Assembly (NCBI RefSeq): GCF_000372745.1
Contig: NZ_KB889596.1
Location: 62,001 to 126,000, forward strand
Length of the DNA stretch: 64,000 nucleotides
Reading direction: 5' to 3'
From: Embleya scabrispora DSM 41855
GTDB taxonomy: Bacteria; Actinomycetota; Actinomycetes; Streptomycetales; Streptomycetaceae
A program made the translations under genes and the position numbers. A model generated the notes under the pieces. It was given only the letters and a program-made list of their open reading frames with translations, did not search any database and had not been told where the DNA came from. Below are positions 8,328 to 15,812 of this stretch, piece after piece (within the stretch, counting starts at the first letter, position 1; every line of letters begins with the position of its first letter).

Positions 8328-8561
8328 ATGAGCGGCTTCCTCGACAAGGCCAAGAAGATGGCCGAAGACACCATGAACACCGGCAAGCACAAGGTCGAGG
8401 AGGTCCAGGTGGGCCGGGAGGCACACACACTGCTCAGGCAGTTGGGCACCGCCTACTGGAGAGAGCAGCGCAGCGGCGGCTCGCACGAGGAGGTCACCCG
8501 GGCACTCGCCGCACTGGACGAGCACGTGGCCAAGCACGGCGACGCGGCACTGCGCGGCTGA
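8328..8561 (+). CDS. Small charged helical protein, function unknown
   Basis: 77-residue protein not recognised as any characterised family. It begins MSGFLDKAKKMAEDTMNTGK, has a strongly amphipathic alpha-helical character, no signal peptide and no membrane segment. GGAGAA lies seven bases before the ATG at 8328, which is preferred over an in-frame ATG 21 bases upstream. It sits alone between the SRPBCC gene and the convergent DedA gene. A soluble, possibly oligomeric helical protein is all that can be inferred. Confidence 0.65.
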   Translation: MSGFLDKAKKMAEDTMNTGKHKVEEVQVGREAHTLLRQLGTAYWREQRSGGSHEEVTRALAALDEHVAKHGDAALRG

Positions 8562-8667
8562 ACCGACGACCGCGGGCCGGTGCACGGGTCGCCGGCACCG
8601 GGAGTGGGCCGGCTTCGGTCACCCCACCCCGTCGCGACGCGTCCTGTGCCTGTGCGGCACGCATCGG

Positions 8668-9399
8668 TCAGGCGGCGCTGTCCTCGCGGACCGCCGCCGC
8701 ACCCGCGAAATCACGCCGAGAACCCGCGGCCGCATCCGCCGCGGGGTCCCCGAACGCCGAGGAACGGTTCTCCTCGGCCTTGCGGCGCCGACGCCGCCGC
8801 ACGTAGGTGACGACGCCGGCGACGATACCGATCGCGACGATCGCGGCCCCTATCCAACCGGGGACACTCGCCGCCGACGGGTACGCGCTGCCCGCGAGTC
8901 GGCCCAGCATGATCGAGCCGGGCACCCACACCAGGATCCCGACCGCGTTCCACGGCGCGAAGCGCCGATAGGGCATGCCCGCGGCACCGGCGAGCCGGGG
9001 CAGCAGGGTCCGGGCGAAGGCGACCCAACGGCCCAGCATCACGGTCACGCCACCGGCGCCGCGGCCGCGGGTGAACATCTCCTCGGCCCGTTCCCAACGA
9101 GGCTCGCCCACCCGGCGCCCCAGCCGCCCGGTCCTTATACGTTCACTGCGATGTCTGCCCGAGAGGTAGCCCAGAGTGTCCCCGATCAACGCGGCGGAGG
9201 TCGCGATGATCAACACGGGGACCAGTGCCAGGTGACCCGTGGAGGTGAGCAGTCCGCCCAGCAGGAGCACCGGTTCGGCGGGCGCGAACACGCCCAGGAG
9301 CAGCCCGGTCTCGATGACGGCGACCAGAGCGATCACGACATAGGCGTACAGCGGCGGTAGATCTCCCAGCCGCTCCACCCACTCGTGCACGGCATCCAC
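8668..9399 (-). CDS. DedA-family membrane protein
   Basis: 243-residue integral membrane protein of the DedA/SNARE-associated family, now linked to undecaprenyl-phosphate and phospholipid translocation. Features are the early helix YAYVVIALVAVIETGLLLGV, the acidic FAPAEPVLLLGG segment, GDTLGYLSGRH, and the conserved VMLGRWVAFARTLLPRLAG with its functional arginines. A C-terminal helix ends in a polybasic stretch (VRRRRRRKAEE) followed by a disordered tail. The GTG at 9399 has GGGGAGG six bases upstream and is chosen over ATG codons further upstream. Its 3' end faces the 3' end of the small helical protein gene. Confidence 0.9.
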   Translation of the reverse strand: MDAVHEWVERLGDLPPLYAYVVIALVAVIETGLLLGVFAPAEPVLLLGGLLTSTGHLALVPVLIIATSAALIGDTLGYLSGRHRSERIRTGRLGRRVGEPRWERAEEMFTRGRGAGGVTVMLGRWVAFARTLLPRLAGAAGMPYRRFAPWNAVGILVWVPGSIMLGRLAGSAYPSAASVPGWIGAAIVAIGIVAGVVTYVRRRRRRKAEENRSSAFGDPAADAAAGSRRDFAGAAAVREDSAA

Positions 9400-9592
9400 G
9401 TGGAACCTCCCCGTTAGGCCGCTTGCCATGTGGCCTGACAAGCATCCGCCCTCAATCGTGTCAACGGATCCTGCGCGCGGCCGAATTCCCACCTACTCCC
9501 CTGGCCGTACAAAGGTGACGTCGGTCATCCGTCCCCCGGCCGCCGGCGCACCGCTCCCGGGACCGGACGGATGGCCCGCGACGGCCGCCCTC

Positions 9593-9598
9593 TACGTT
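9593..9598 (+). promoter_or_regulatory. -10 box for leaderless GNAT transcript
   Basis: TACGTT (TAnnnT) ends seven bases before the ATG at 9606 and no Shine-Dalgarno sequence is present, so transcription is expected to begin at or next to the start codon. Confidence 0.45.
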
Positions 9599-9605
9599 GG
9601 ATGCC

Positions 9606-10076
9606 ATGAACGACATCGAAATCCGACCGGCGGGCCGAGACGACATCGCCGCGATCGTAGGGCTTCTGGTGGACGACGTGCTCGGTTCGGGGCGGGACTC
9701 GCAGGAGGACCTGACCCCGTACCTGGCGGCCTTCGAGCGCCTGGCGGCCGATCCGAACCAGGAACTGGTCGTGATGACCGGGCCGGACACGGCGAGCGGC
9801 GGCCGCAAGGTGATCGGCACGCTCCAGCTGACCATCATCCCGGGCCTGTCCCAGCGCGGTACGACTCGCGCCCTGGTGGAGGCGGTACGCATCGACAGTG
9901 CCGAACGCGGCGGCGGCCTGGGCACGATACTGATGCGCTGGACCATCGAACGTGCGCGCGAACGCGGCGCGAGTCTGGTCCAACTCACCTCCAACGGCAC
10001 CCGCGAGAACGCCCACCGCTTCTACCGCAACCTCGGCTTCACCGACTCCCACGTGGGCTTCAAGCTCACCCTCTGA
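9606..10076 (+). CDS. GNAT-family N-acetyltransferase
   Basis: 156-residue acetyl-CoA-dependent acyltransferase. The N-terminal strand IEIRPAGRDDIAAIV, the pyrophosphate-binding loop region RGGGLGTILMRW, and the C-terminal ENAHRFYRNLGF signature define the GNAT fold. Substrate is unknown. The ATG at 9606 is preferred over the in-frame TTG at 9597 because the -10 box predicts a transcript starting at the ATG. It is the first of three GNAT genes within 3 kb, interleaved with a PPOX-type and an NAD(P)-binding protein. Confidence 0.9.
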   Translation: MNDIEIRPAGRDDIAAIVGLLVDDVLGSGRDSQEDLTPYLAAFERLAADPNQELVVMTGPDTASGGRKVIGTLQLTIIPGLSQRGTTRALVEAVRIDSAERGGGLGTILMRWTIERARERGASLVQLTSNGTRENAHRFYRNLGFTDSHVGFKLTL

Positions 10077-10106
10077 GCGGGGCTCGGGGGGCGGAGTGGC
10101 CAGGGC

Positions 10107-10511
10107 CTACGAACGCTCGCCCAGCTCGACCCGGACGCCGATCGTCCCCGCCTTCCCGCGCCGCAGTCGGCTGCCGAGCAGGGTCATCCACCCGACGATG
10201 CCGAACTTGCGTCGGATCAGGCCGCGGTAGCGCTCCGTACCGGCGGCGTCCAACAACGACGCGTGGCCGGGCACCGCCTCTCCGTGCGCCTTGCCGCGCA
10301 CATCGCATGCGGTGACCGTGACCTTCCCGCTGTTGCGGAGCCGTTTCACCTTGCCGGAGTCCCGCGCGGTCCACACACCGAGCGCGTCGCCGTCGCGAAA
10401 CACCCATACGGGCGTGCCCACCGCGCGCCCGTCCCGGCGGAACGTGGTCAACAGGACGTACTTGCCGGCCGCGAGCCGGTCCAGGTCCGCGGGCACCCGA
10501 GGCGAAGTCAT
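10107..10511 (-). CDS. PPOX-class flavin/F420-dependent oxidoreductase
   Basis: 134-residue split beta-barrel protein related to pyridoxamine 5'-phosphate oxidase, of the small actinobacterial group that uses F420 or FMN. The core reads LAAGKYVLLTTFRRDGRAVGTPVWV, then GKVKRLRNSGKVTVTACDVRGK and RGLIRRKFGIVGWM, which match the Rv1155-like subgroup. It probably works as a homodimer in the cytosol. The ATG at 10511 has TAGACT ending seven bases upstream, so the mRNA is likely leaderless. It converges on the upstream GNAT gene and diverges from the next one. Confidence 0.85.
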   Translation of the reverse strand: MTSPRVPADLDRLAAGKYVLLTTFRRDGRAVGTPVWVFRDGDALGVWTARDSGKVKRLRNSGKVTVTACDVRGKAHGEAVPGHASLLDAAGTERYRGLIRRKFGIVGWMTLLGSRLRRGKAGTIGVRVELGERS

Positions 10512-10518
10512 GCGCGCG

Positions 10519-10524
10519 AGTCTA
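10519..10524 (-). promoter_or_regulatory. -10 box for leaderless PPOX transcript
   Basis: TAGACT on the minus strand, seven bases before the ATG at 10511, with no ribosome-binding site between. Confidence 0.45.
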
Positions 10525-10625
10525 GAGCGCACGCGCGGCGCGGATACGGCGCGCACGAAGCGGTCGCCAAGATCGTCCACGACCCGACCTGCCGGACGTG
10601 CGGCCCGGGATGGGACGATGATCGG

Positions 10626-11156
10626 ATGTCGCGCACATCGGAGGAAACCCGCGTCCAGGTTCGCCCTGCGACCGAGGCCGACGGTACGAGTCTTGCCGAG
10701 ATCGACCACCTCACCTGGTCGCCCACCGTCACGCCGGCCCCGCGCTGGGCCGCGGACAAGGTCTTCTTCCGCAGCGCCGACCACGTGCGCGACACGCTCG
10801 TCGCCCACGAGGGCGATCTCGTCCTGGGCTATGTACAGCTGGAGCGCTCGACGTTGTGCCCGGCCTCCGGGCACGTGCAGATCGTCAACGGGCTCGCGGT
10901 GCACCCCGACCACCAGGGCCGCCGGATCGGCCGGGCGCTGCTCGTGGCGGCCGAGGCCGAGGCACGCAGGCGCGGGGCCCGCCGGATCACCCTGCGGGTA
11001 CTCGGCGGCAACACCGCCGCCCGGGCCCTGTACCTGGCCGCCGGCTACCGGATCGAGGGCGTCCTGGAGGGCGAGTTCCTGCTCGGCGGACGCTATGTCG
11101 ACGACGTGCTGATGGCCCTGGACCTCACGAACGGGGCTTCGCTCCCGCGTACTTGA
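10626..11156 (+). CDS. GNAT-family N-acetyltransferase
   Basis: 176-residue acetyltransferase. After the N-terminal strand VQVRPATEADGTSLAEID come the beta4 segment VNGLAVHPDHQGRRIGRALL carrying the CoA pyrophosphate loop, and GNTAARALYLAAGYRIEGVL. The ATG at 10626 is the first start giving a normal N-terminus; the frame is open upstream without family similarity. Its 3' end overlaps the convergent NAD(P)-binding gene by 32 bases. The substrate is unknown; the C-terminal FLLGGRYVDDVLMALDL resembles RimI/phosphinothricin-type acetyltransferases only in general form. Confidence 0.9.
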   Translation: MSRTSEETRVQVRPATEADGTSLAEIDHLTWSPTVTPAPRWAADKVFFRSADHVRDTLVAHEGDLVLGYVQLERSTLCPASGHVQIVNGLAVHPDHQGRRIGRALLVAAEAEARRRGARRITLRVLGGNTAARALYLAAGYRIEGVLEGEFLLGGRYVDDVLMALDLTNGASLPRT

Positions 11157-11796
11157 CCGCCTCGGCGACCGGCACGTCGCCGCCGACCACCTCCAGGGTC
11201 TTGCCGATCGTGCCGGGCTCGGCGACCAGCTCGGCCAAAATCGCCGCCACATCGTCCCGGCGGATCGCTCCGCGTCCCTCGCTCTCGGACAGCGCGATCA
11301 ACCCGGTGCCGGGATCGTCGGTGAGCCGCCCCGGGCGCAGGATGGTCACGTCGAGCGCGCCGCGCGAACGCAGGTCCTCGTCGGCCTCGCCCTTGGCCTT
11401 GAGGTAGAGCGCGAAGTCCGGGTCGGTGTCGGCGGGCGGCCGGGTCGAGGCGCCCATCGAGGACACGATCACGTAGCGCCGCACGCCCGCGTCCTCCGCC
11501 GCGTCGGCCAGAAGTACCGCGCCGCCGTAGTCGACCGTCATCGTGCGCTCGCGGGTACTGTCCGGCCCCGCGCCCGCCGCGAACACCACCGCGTCGGCGC
11601 CGACCAGGTGCTCGACGACCTCTTCGACCGACGCCCGCTCCAGATCGCACAGGACCGGCTCGGCGCCGGCCGCGACCAGGTCGTTCGCATGGTCGGGATT
11701 GCGAATGAACCCGACCACCGTGTGTCCGCGATCGGCGAGCAGCCGCTCCAGCCGAAGTGCGATCTTTCCGTGTCCACCCGCAATGACAATATGCAT
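11125..11796 (-). CDS. NAD(P)-binding atypical SDR protein (NmrA/YwnB-like)
   Basis: 223-residue Rossmann-fold protein of the atypical short-chain dehydrogenase group. The dinucleotide-binding motif is GGHGKIA at residues 7-13, followed by VVGFIRNPDH, which reads an NADP phosphate, and VVFAAGAGP and YVIVSSMGA. The catalytic Tyr/Lys are in FALYLKAKGEADEDL. The C-terminal RDDVAAILAELV fits the HSCARG/YwnB-type subgroup, which acts as redox sensor or reductase. No ribosome-binding site precedes the ATG; TACGGT ends seven bases upstream. The final 32 bases overlap the convergent GNAT gene. Confidence 0.87.
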   Translation of the reverse strand: MHIVIAGGHGKIALRLERLLADRGHTVVGFIRNPDHANDLVAAGAEPVLCDLERASVEEVVEHLVGADAVVFAAGAGPDSTRERTMTVDYGGAVLLADAAEDAGVRRYVIVSSMGASTRPPADTDPDFALYLKAKGEADEDLRSRGALDVTILRPGRLTDDPGTGLIALSESEGRGAIRRDDVAAILAELVAEPGTIGKTLEVVGGDVPVAEAVKYAGAKPRS

Positions 11797-11803
11797 GTAT
11801 CCG

Positions 11804-11809
11804 ACCGTA
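11804..11809 (-). promoter_or_regulatory. -10 box for leaderless SDR transcript
   Basis: TACGGT on the minus strand, seven bases before the ATG at 11796, in a region without a Shine-Dalgarno sequence. Confidence 0.45.
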
Positions 11810-11988
11810 AGGTCATGAACCGGGACATCGGCCGGCGTGGCTCCGCGACACGATCAGGTTCCACTGTTCGGCTGCTGCTTGTTCGGCTTGCGATCGGGGG
11901 CCGCGCCGGCGCGGCCCCCGTGGGCACCGTCGTCGGGCGCCGCCGACGGCCCCGGCCACCCTCACGGCGACGTGCGGGCGGCCACGCC

Positions 11989-11994
11989 TACAGT
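11989..11994 (+). promoter_or_regulatory. -10 box for leaderless GNAT transcript
   Basis: TACAGT ends eight bases before the ATG at 12003; no ribosome-binding site intervenes. Confidence 0.45.
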
Positions 11995-12002
11995 CCCGTG
12001 CC

Positions 12003-12542
12003 ATGACGATCACCTCGGGTCCGACCATCACCACGGACCTCGCCCACACCCGCGACCTGCTCTTCTCGTACTACAACGCGACCGCCCGCGAGACCGGCTA
12101 TCCGGGCTGGGAGAACCCCGACCAACTACCGCCCTACTTCGGCGTCGACCACGACGACCCGGCCGGCTACTACGCCCACCCCGGCGCCTACTTCACCGCG
12201 CTCCTGGACGGCCGTCCCGCCGGCGGTGTCGGAGTCCACCTGCTCGACGCCGACACCGCCGAGGTCAAGCGCCTGTACGTGCTCCCGCACGCCCGCGGAT
12301 ACGGCGTCGCCCGCGCGTTGATGGCCCGCCTGCACACCCACGCCCGGACGGTCGGCGCACACCGCGTCGTGCTGGACTGCCTGCCGCAACGCACCGGAGC
12401 GATCAGCCTGTATCGGGCCCTGGGCTACCGGGACATCCCGCCGTACCGCGACGATCACGGCCTCCTCCCGCTCGCGTGCTTCGAACTCTCCCTGCACGGC
12501 GGGCACGCCACACACACCGAGCCCACCGAGCCCACCGACTGA
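12003..12542 (+). CDS. GNAT-family N-acetyltransferase
   Basis: 179-residue acetyltransferase with the CoA-binding segment VKRLYVLPHARGYGVARALM and downstream AISLYRALGYRDIPPY, both typical of GNAT proteins. The protein carries a distinctive aromatic N-terminal part (LLFSYYNATARETGYPGW) that may form the acceptor pocket, and ends in a TEPTEPTD tail. Substrate unknown. It is the third GNAT gene in this stretch and has its own promoter box just before the ATG. Confidence 0.88.
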   Translation: MTITSGPTITTDLAHTRDLLFSYYNATARETGYPGWENPDQLPPYFGVDHDDPAGYYAHPGAYFTALLDGRPAGGVGVHLLDADTAEVKRLYVLPHARGYGVARALMARLHTHARTVGAHRVVLDCLPQRTGAISLYRALGYRDIPPYRDDHGLLPLACFELSLHGGHATHTEPTEPTD

Positions 12543-12757
12543 TCGAACCGCCAGGCGGGCACGACCGAGGCATTCGGGTCAACCGCGGCACACCCATCCG
12601 CCGCGTCGACCAACCCACCCACCGTCCCCCATTTGCCGTAACCTGCCCCATCGCTTCCCCGCACGATCGGGCGGATTTCGCCCTTTGCCCTCCCTCGCGC
12701 CCCGCAGCCGTTCTATCGTCACCCCGTTCGGTGTCACCCGTACGGAAGGGGCCGGTC

Positions 12758-14080
12758 GTGACCCGAGGAGGCATCGGTGCGGCGCGCGTCGGCAAGGCAC
12801 TGGGGCTCGTCCCCCGCCAGGTCCGCCTCGCCGCCCGAACAGGACTGCTCGCACAACACCAGGACGGCACCTTCGACGCCGACGCGGTCGCCCGCGCCGC
12901 CGCCGACCCCGGCCCCTTCCTCACCGCACTCAGTCGCGAAGAACCGCTCACCGCCACCGAGGCCGCGCACCGGTTGGGCATCAGCCGTGAGTGCTTCCGG
13001 CGGGTCGCCCGGGCCGCCGGGCTGCCGGTCGTGGATCGGGTGCGGGTGTCCCGGTACGGCCGGGACCTGGAGGTGCGCTACTACCGCACCGCCGACGTGG
13101 ACACGCTGCATCCGCACATCACCGCGGATCGCGAACTGCGCGAGGCCGCCCGCCGAGTGGCCCGGTCGCTGGCCGCGACCAAGGCCGCCGCCACCCGGGC
13201 GCACAACCGCGAACGTGCGCACCACGCGCGCAGCTACCTCGCGACGCTGGCTCCCGACCGGCAGACCGACCCGGCCGACGTGATCGCCTTCGCATGCGCG
13301 ATGGCCTGCCTGCACGGCACCGCGCCCGCGCGACTGCGCCGGTTCATGGGCGACCCGCGCGTCCGCGACATCGCCGAGATCGGCGACCAGTGTCGCTACA
13401 AGCCGAACGAGATCGCCGACCTGCTCGCCACCGCCACGCCGCGCGCGCTCACCGCGTTGCGCTCCCTCGCCCGACCGCACCGGGTGTGGGCGACGCTGGG
13501 CGTGCCCGCCGAGGACATCGCCCACCGCGTGCCGTCGATCGAGCACCACATCAGCACCGACCTGCTGCACCAATTGGCCACCGACCCGCCGCGCTGGCTG
13601 CTGGAGCTGCACGCCGACCGCGAACTCGAACACGCCACCGCCGCGGTCACCCGCTGGCTCGATCGCGAATGGCACGCCCAACAGCGCCGCGCCGAGGCGG
13701 TGTGCCGCGCCGCCGAGGCGGTCATCGACCACCTCACCGACGACGCCGTGGCCGAACTCTTCGGGTTGCCGGAGGAATTGGTCCTGAACCTGCGCCCACG
13801 CAGCAACAAGTGGACCACCGCCTACGTCGAGGAACTCCTGCACACGCGCCCACTGTGGCTGCGCAGCCAGGCTCTCGCCCGGGTCGAGATCGCCCGCCGA
13901 GCCACCGCCCGCGCCCGCCGCGAAACCGCCCGCGCCCAACGCCGCCTCAGCTGGCGCCGCACCTGGGCCAGAGCCCTGTCCATCCCCCTGGAAGCCGTCC
14001 CCGACACGGTCGAACGCCCCACCCCCGCCGCCCTGCAAACAGCCCGAACCCATCCCCCGCACTGGGCCCGCCCCCACTGA
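12758..14080 (+). CDS. Unrecognised protein with two HTH-like segments
   Basis: 440-residue protein that I cannot assign to a characterised family. Residues 5-30 (IGAARVGKALGLVPRQVRLA) and 64-90 (LTATEAAHRLGISRECFRRV) each read as helix-turn-helix segments, suggesting DNA binding. The region after residue 135 is Ala/Arg-rich and probably coiled-coil, and the C-terminal 60 residues (RRATARARRETARAQRRL) are strongly basic. The GTG at 12758 has GGAAGGG upstream; the frame is open to 11837 but that region is covered by the GNAT gene. It may be a chromosome-associated or regulatory DNA-binding protein. No operon partner on its strand is evident. Confidence 0.75.
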   Translation: MTRGGIGAARVGKALGLVPRQVRLAARTGLLAQHQDGTFDADAVARAAADPGPFLTALSREEPLTATEAAHRLGISRECFRRVARAAGLPVVDRVRVSRYGRDLEVRYYRTADVDTLHPHITADRELREAARRVARSLAATKAAATRAHNRERAHHARSYLATLAPDRQTDPADVIAFACAMACLHGTAPARLRRFMGDPRVRDIAEIGDQCRYKPNEIADLLATATPRALTALRSLARPHRVWATLGVPAEDIAHRVPSIEHHISTDLLHQLATDPPRWLLELHADRELEHATAAVTRWLDREWHAQQRRAEAVCRAAEAVIDHLTDDAVAELFGLPEELVLNLRPRSNKWTTAYVEELLHTRPLWLRSQALARVEIARRATARARRETARAQRRLSWRRTWARALSIPLEAVPDTVERPTPAALQTARTHPPHWARPH

Positions 14081-14197
14081 TCGGCCCTGCCCGTCCCACT
14101 CGTCACCGACCCGGGGCCGCCGGTGTCGGCCCCGCCCGGCATGCTGTCCCTGGCCGTCGTGCTGCGACCGGCCGGGTCCGCCGCAGGGTGGTGGGCA

Positions 14198-14232
14198 CGC
14201 GGCCCGGCCTCCCCTCCGGAGGCCGGGCCGCG
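14198..14232. terminator. Perfect 15-bp hairpin, bidirectional terminator
   Basis: Two perfectly complementary 15-base arms (14198-14212 and 14218-14232) flank a CCTCC loop, immediately after the stop codon of the minus-strand flavin reductase gene and downstream of the plus-strand HTH protein gene. No U-tract follows, which is usual in streptomycetes. Confidence 0.7.
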
Positions 14233-14691
14233 TTACTGCTCGGGCATCAGTTCGGCGGCCACGACGGCGCCCAACTCGGTACAGGCCGCCAAGGTGTCGC
14301 GGGTGGGCGGGCCGGCGATCTCCACGGGTGGGCGGACGCGCCTCCATTGCAGGCCGGTCGTCACCGACTCGACCGAGCGGACCGCGCCGGTGGTGTCGCT
14401 GCCGCCGTGGACGTAGAGGCCGTAAGGGCGGCGGACCGTCTCGTGTAGGCACGGGTAGTAGGCCGAGTCGAAGAAGTGTTTCAGAGCCCCGGACATGTAG
14501 CCCAGGTTCGCGGGTGTGCCCAGCAGGTAGCCGTCCGCCTCCAGGACCTCGACCGGCGAGCAGGTGAGTGCCGCCCGGACTCGGACCTCGACACCCTCGA
14601 TCTCCGGATCACGCGCGCCGGCGAGGGTCGCCTCCAGCATCTCGGCGAGTGTGGGCGAGGGCGTGTGGTGCACGACGAGCAGGATGGCCAT
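14233..14691 (-). CDS. Flavodoxin-like NAD(P)H-dependent FMN protein
   Basis: 152-residue flavodoxin-fold protein of the NADPH-dependent FMN reductase/WrbA-like group. The N-terminus MAILLVVHHTPSPTLAEML carries the FMN phosphate loop, and LGTPANLGYMSGALKHFFD is the second FMN-binding loop with the family's typical FFD sequence; VHGGSDTTGA follows. The ATG at 14691 is chosen because the upstream extension is unrelated and GTGAGG precedes it closely. Likely a cytosolic reductase of quinones or a flavin shuttle; substrate unknown. It is followed directly by the terminator hairpin. Confidence 0.82.
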   Translation of the reverse strand: MAILLVVHHTPSPTLAEMLEATLAGARDPEIEGVEVRVRAALTCSPVEVLEADGYLLGTPANLGYMSGALKHFFDSAYYPCLHETVRRPYGLYVHGGSDTTGAVRSVESVTTGLQWRRVRPPVEIAGPPTRDTLAACTELGAVVAAELMPEQ

Positions 14692-15030
14692 GGCCTCACG
14701 CTGCCAGAACCGGCACGGTGTCGAAACGCCCCGGTCGGCGACCACCACTCCAATGGGTGAGTTTGTCGTGAAATCGACATCGAGTTCGCCCGCCGCGACG
14801 GAGCCCGCCACCTCGGTCGGGCAGGCCGCAACTCACGCCTCCCGCCCGCGCATTCGGGGTCATCAGGTCACTCGTGCGAGTGGACCGCCACGGAAGAGAT
14901 GGCGATTCCACCCGTTCGCTGCTTTGACACACGCGCACCATTTGTCACGATAAGAGCACTTTAGGTAATACGTCGATAGGCCAACCGGCCGGCACGCCGA
15001 CCGCCCTGCACCTCGGGGAGAACCACTCAC
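14692..15030. other. Divergent intergenic region, AT-rich at right end
   Basis: No gene is visible. The right half (about 14920-14980) is AT-rich for this genome and contains TTGACA at 14924-14929 and GATAAG near 14949, the likely promoter zone for the membrane protein/FtsK genes to the right, although spacing between the boxes is not ideal. GGGGAG upstream of 15031 is the ribosome-binding site. Confidence 0.4.
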
Positions 15031-15396
15031 ATGCGACTCACCCACATGCGACTGCTGCCCTACCCCCGCTCCAAGTCCCCCGCCGATCCCGACCCCGGCC
15101 TCGCCCCCGGCGGCCCCGCCCCCGGCCCGATCCCCGTCGCCGAGGACCCACCCGCCCCCGCGCCGCCCTCCCTCGGCTCCGTGGTTCGCCGCACCCTGGC
15201 CCCCGCCGCCACCCACGCCGGCACCGTCCAGACCCGCGGCTTCCACACCGTCTACGCGCTCGCCACGCTCCCGCTGGTGATCGCCCTCCATGCCGCCCTC
15301 TGGGCGTTGTCCACCCCCGGGCGCCTCGGCGCCACCCTCCTGGTCCTGTACGGCCTAGGCCGAACCGGGATCCTCACCGCGCACGCCACACACTGA
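15031..15396 (+). CDS. Small membrane protein with Pro-rich N-terminus
   Basis: 121-residue protein of unknown function. The first 50 residues are extremely Pro/Ala/Gly-rich (PGPIPVAEDPPAPAPPSLG), followed by a linker and two hydrophobic segments, YALATLPLVIALHAALWAL and LGATLLVLYGLGRTGIL. Two in-frame ATGs lie 15 bases apart in a duplicated ATGCGACT context; the first has GGGGAG upstream. It is followed 25 bases later by another tiny membrane protein and then an FtsK-like ATPase, an arrangement reminiscent of the Spd/Tra sets of Streptomyces integrative elements. That similarity is structural inference only. Confidence 0.7.
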   Translation: MRLTHMRLLPYPRSKSPADPDPGLAPGGPAPGPIPVAEDPPAPAPPSLGSVVRRTLAPAATHAGTVQTRGFHTVYALATLPLVIALHAALWALSTPGRLGATLLVLYGLGRTGILTAHATH

Positions 15397-15421
15397 GTGC
15401 GCAGCCCGAAGGAGCACCCCC

Positions 15422-15616
15422 ATGGTTCTGTCCGTCTCCGGCGTTCTGCTGCTCGGCGTCATCGCCTACGTCCTCTTCCGCAAGGACGGGCTGAGACTCC
15501 CGCATGCCCTCGTCTGTGCCCTCTTCGGGTTCTACCTGGCCGGCAGCTCGATCGCCCCGAACATCGCCGCGAGCGGCGACAGCATCGCCAATCTGCTCAG
15601 CGGCCTCAACTTCTGA
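15422..15616 (+). CDS. Small membrane protein, two helices
   Basis: 64-residue protein with an N-terminal hydrophobic helix (VLSVSGVLLLGVIAYVLF) and a second one (LVCALFGFYLAGSSIAPNI), separated by a short basic loop RKDGLR. No characterised homologue is recognised. GAAGGAG lies eight bases before the ATG. The position directly before the FtsK-like ATPase gene suggests a membrane partner of that ATPase; the long inverted repeat at 15641-15746 separates the two and may reduce read-through. Confidence 0.72.
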   Translation: MVLSVSGVLLLGVIAYVLFRKDGLRLPHALVCALFGFYLAGSSIAPNIAASGDSIANLLSGLNF

Positions 15617-15640
15617 CCGGCCACCTCGTCCCCACCGCCG

Positions 15641-15746
15641 CCAGGGCGTGTCTTCGAACGCCCGCCGGACGAGCCGCGACACCCGCGACACCACGACACG
15701 GTGCCGAGGGCCGCGGATCCGGCGGGCGTTCGAAGACACGCCCTGG
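15641..15746. repeat. 29-bp perfect inverted repeat, MITE-like or terminator
   Basis: Arms at 15641-15669 and 15718-15746 are perfectly complementary over 29 bases, with outer ends beginning CCAGGGCGTGTCTTCGAA and a 48-base spacer. Such long perfect arms exceed what a terminator needs and look like the terminal repeats of an insertion sequence or a miniature inverted-repeat element. No flanking target-site duplication is evident. It lies between the 64-residue membrane protein and the FtsK-like gene, so in RNA it would form a very stable stem 57 bases before the ribosome-binding site. Confidence 0.8.
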
Positions 15747-15812
15747 CCCCGGCTCACCCCCCCCCGAACCGGGGCCTTTCGCCTGCCCGCATCAACCCCT
15801 CACGGAGACCGC

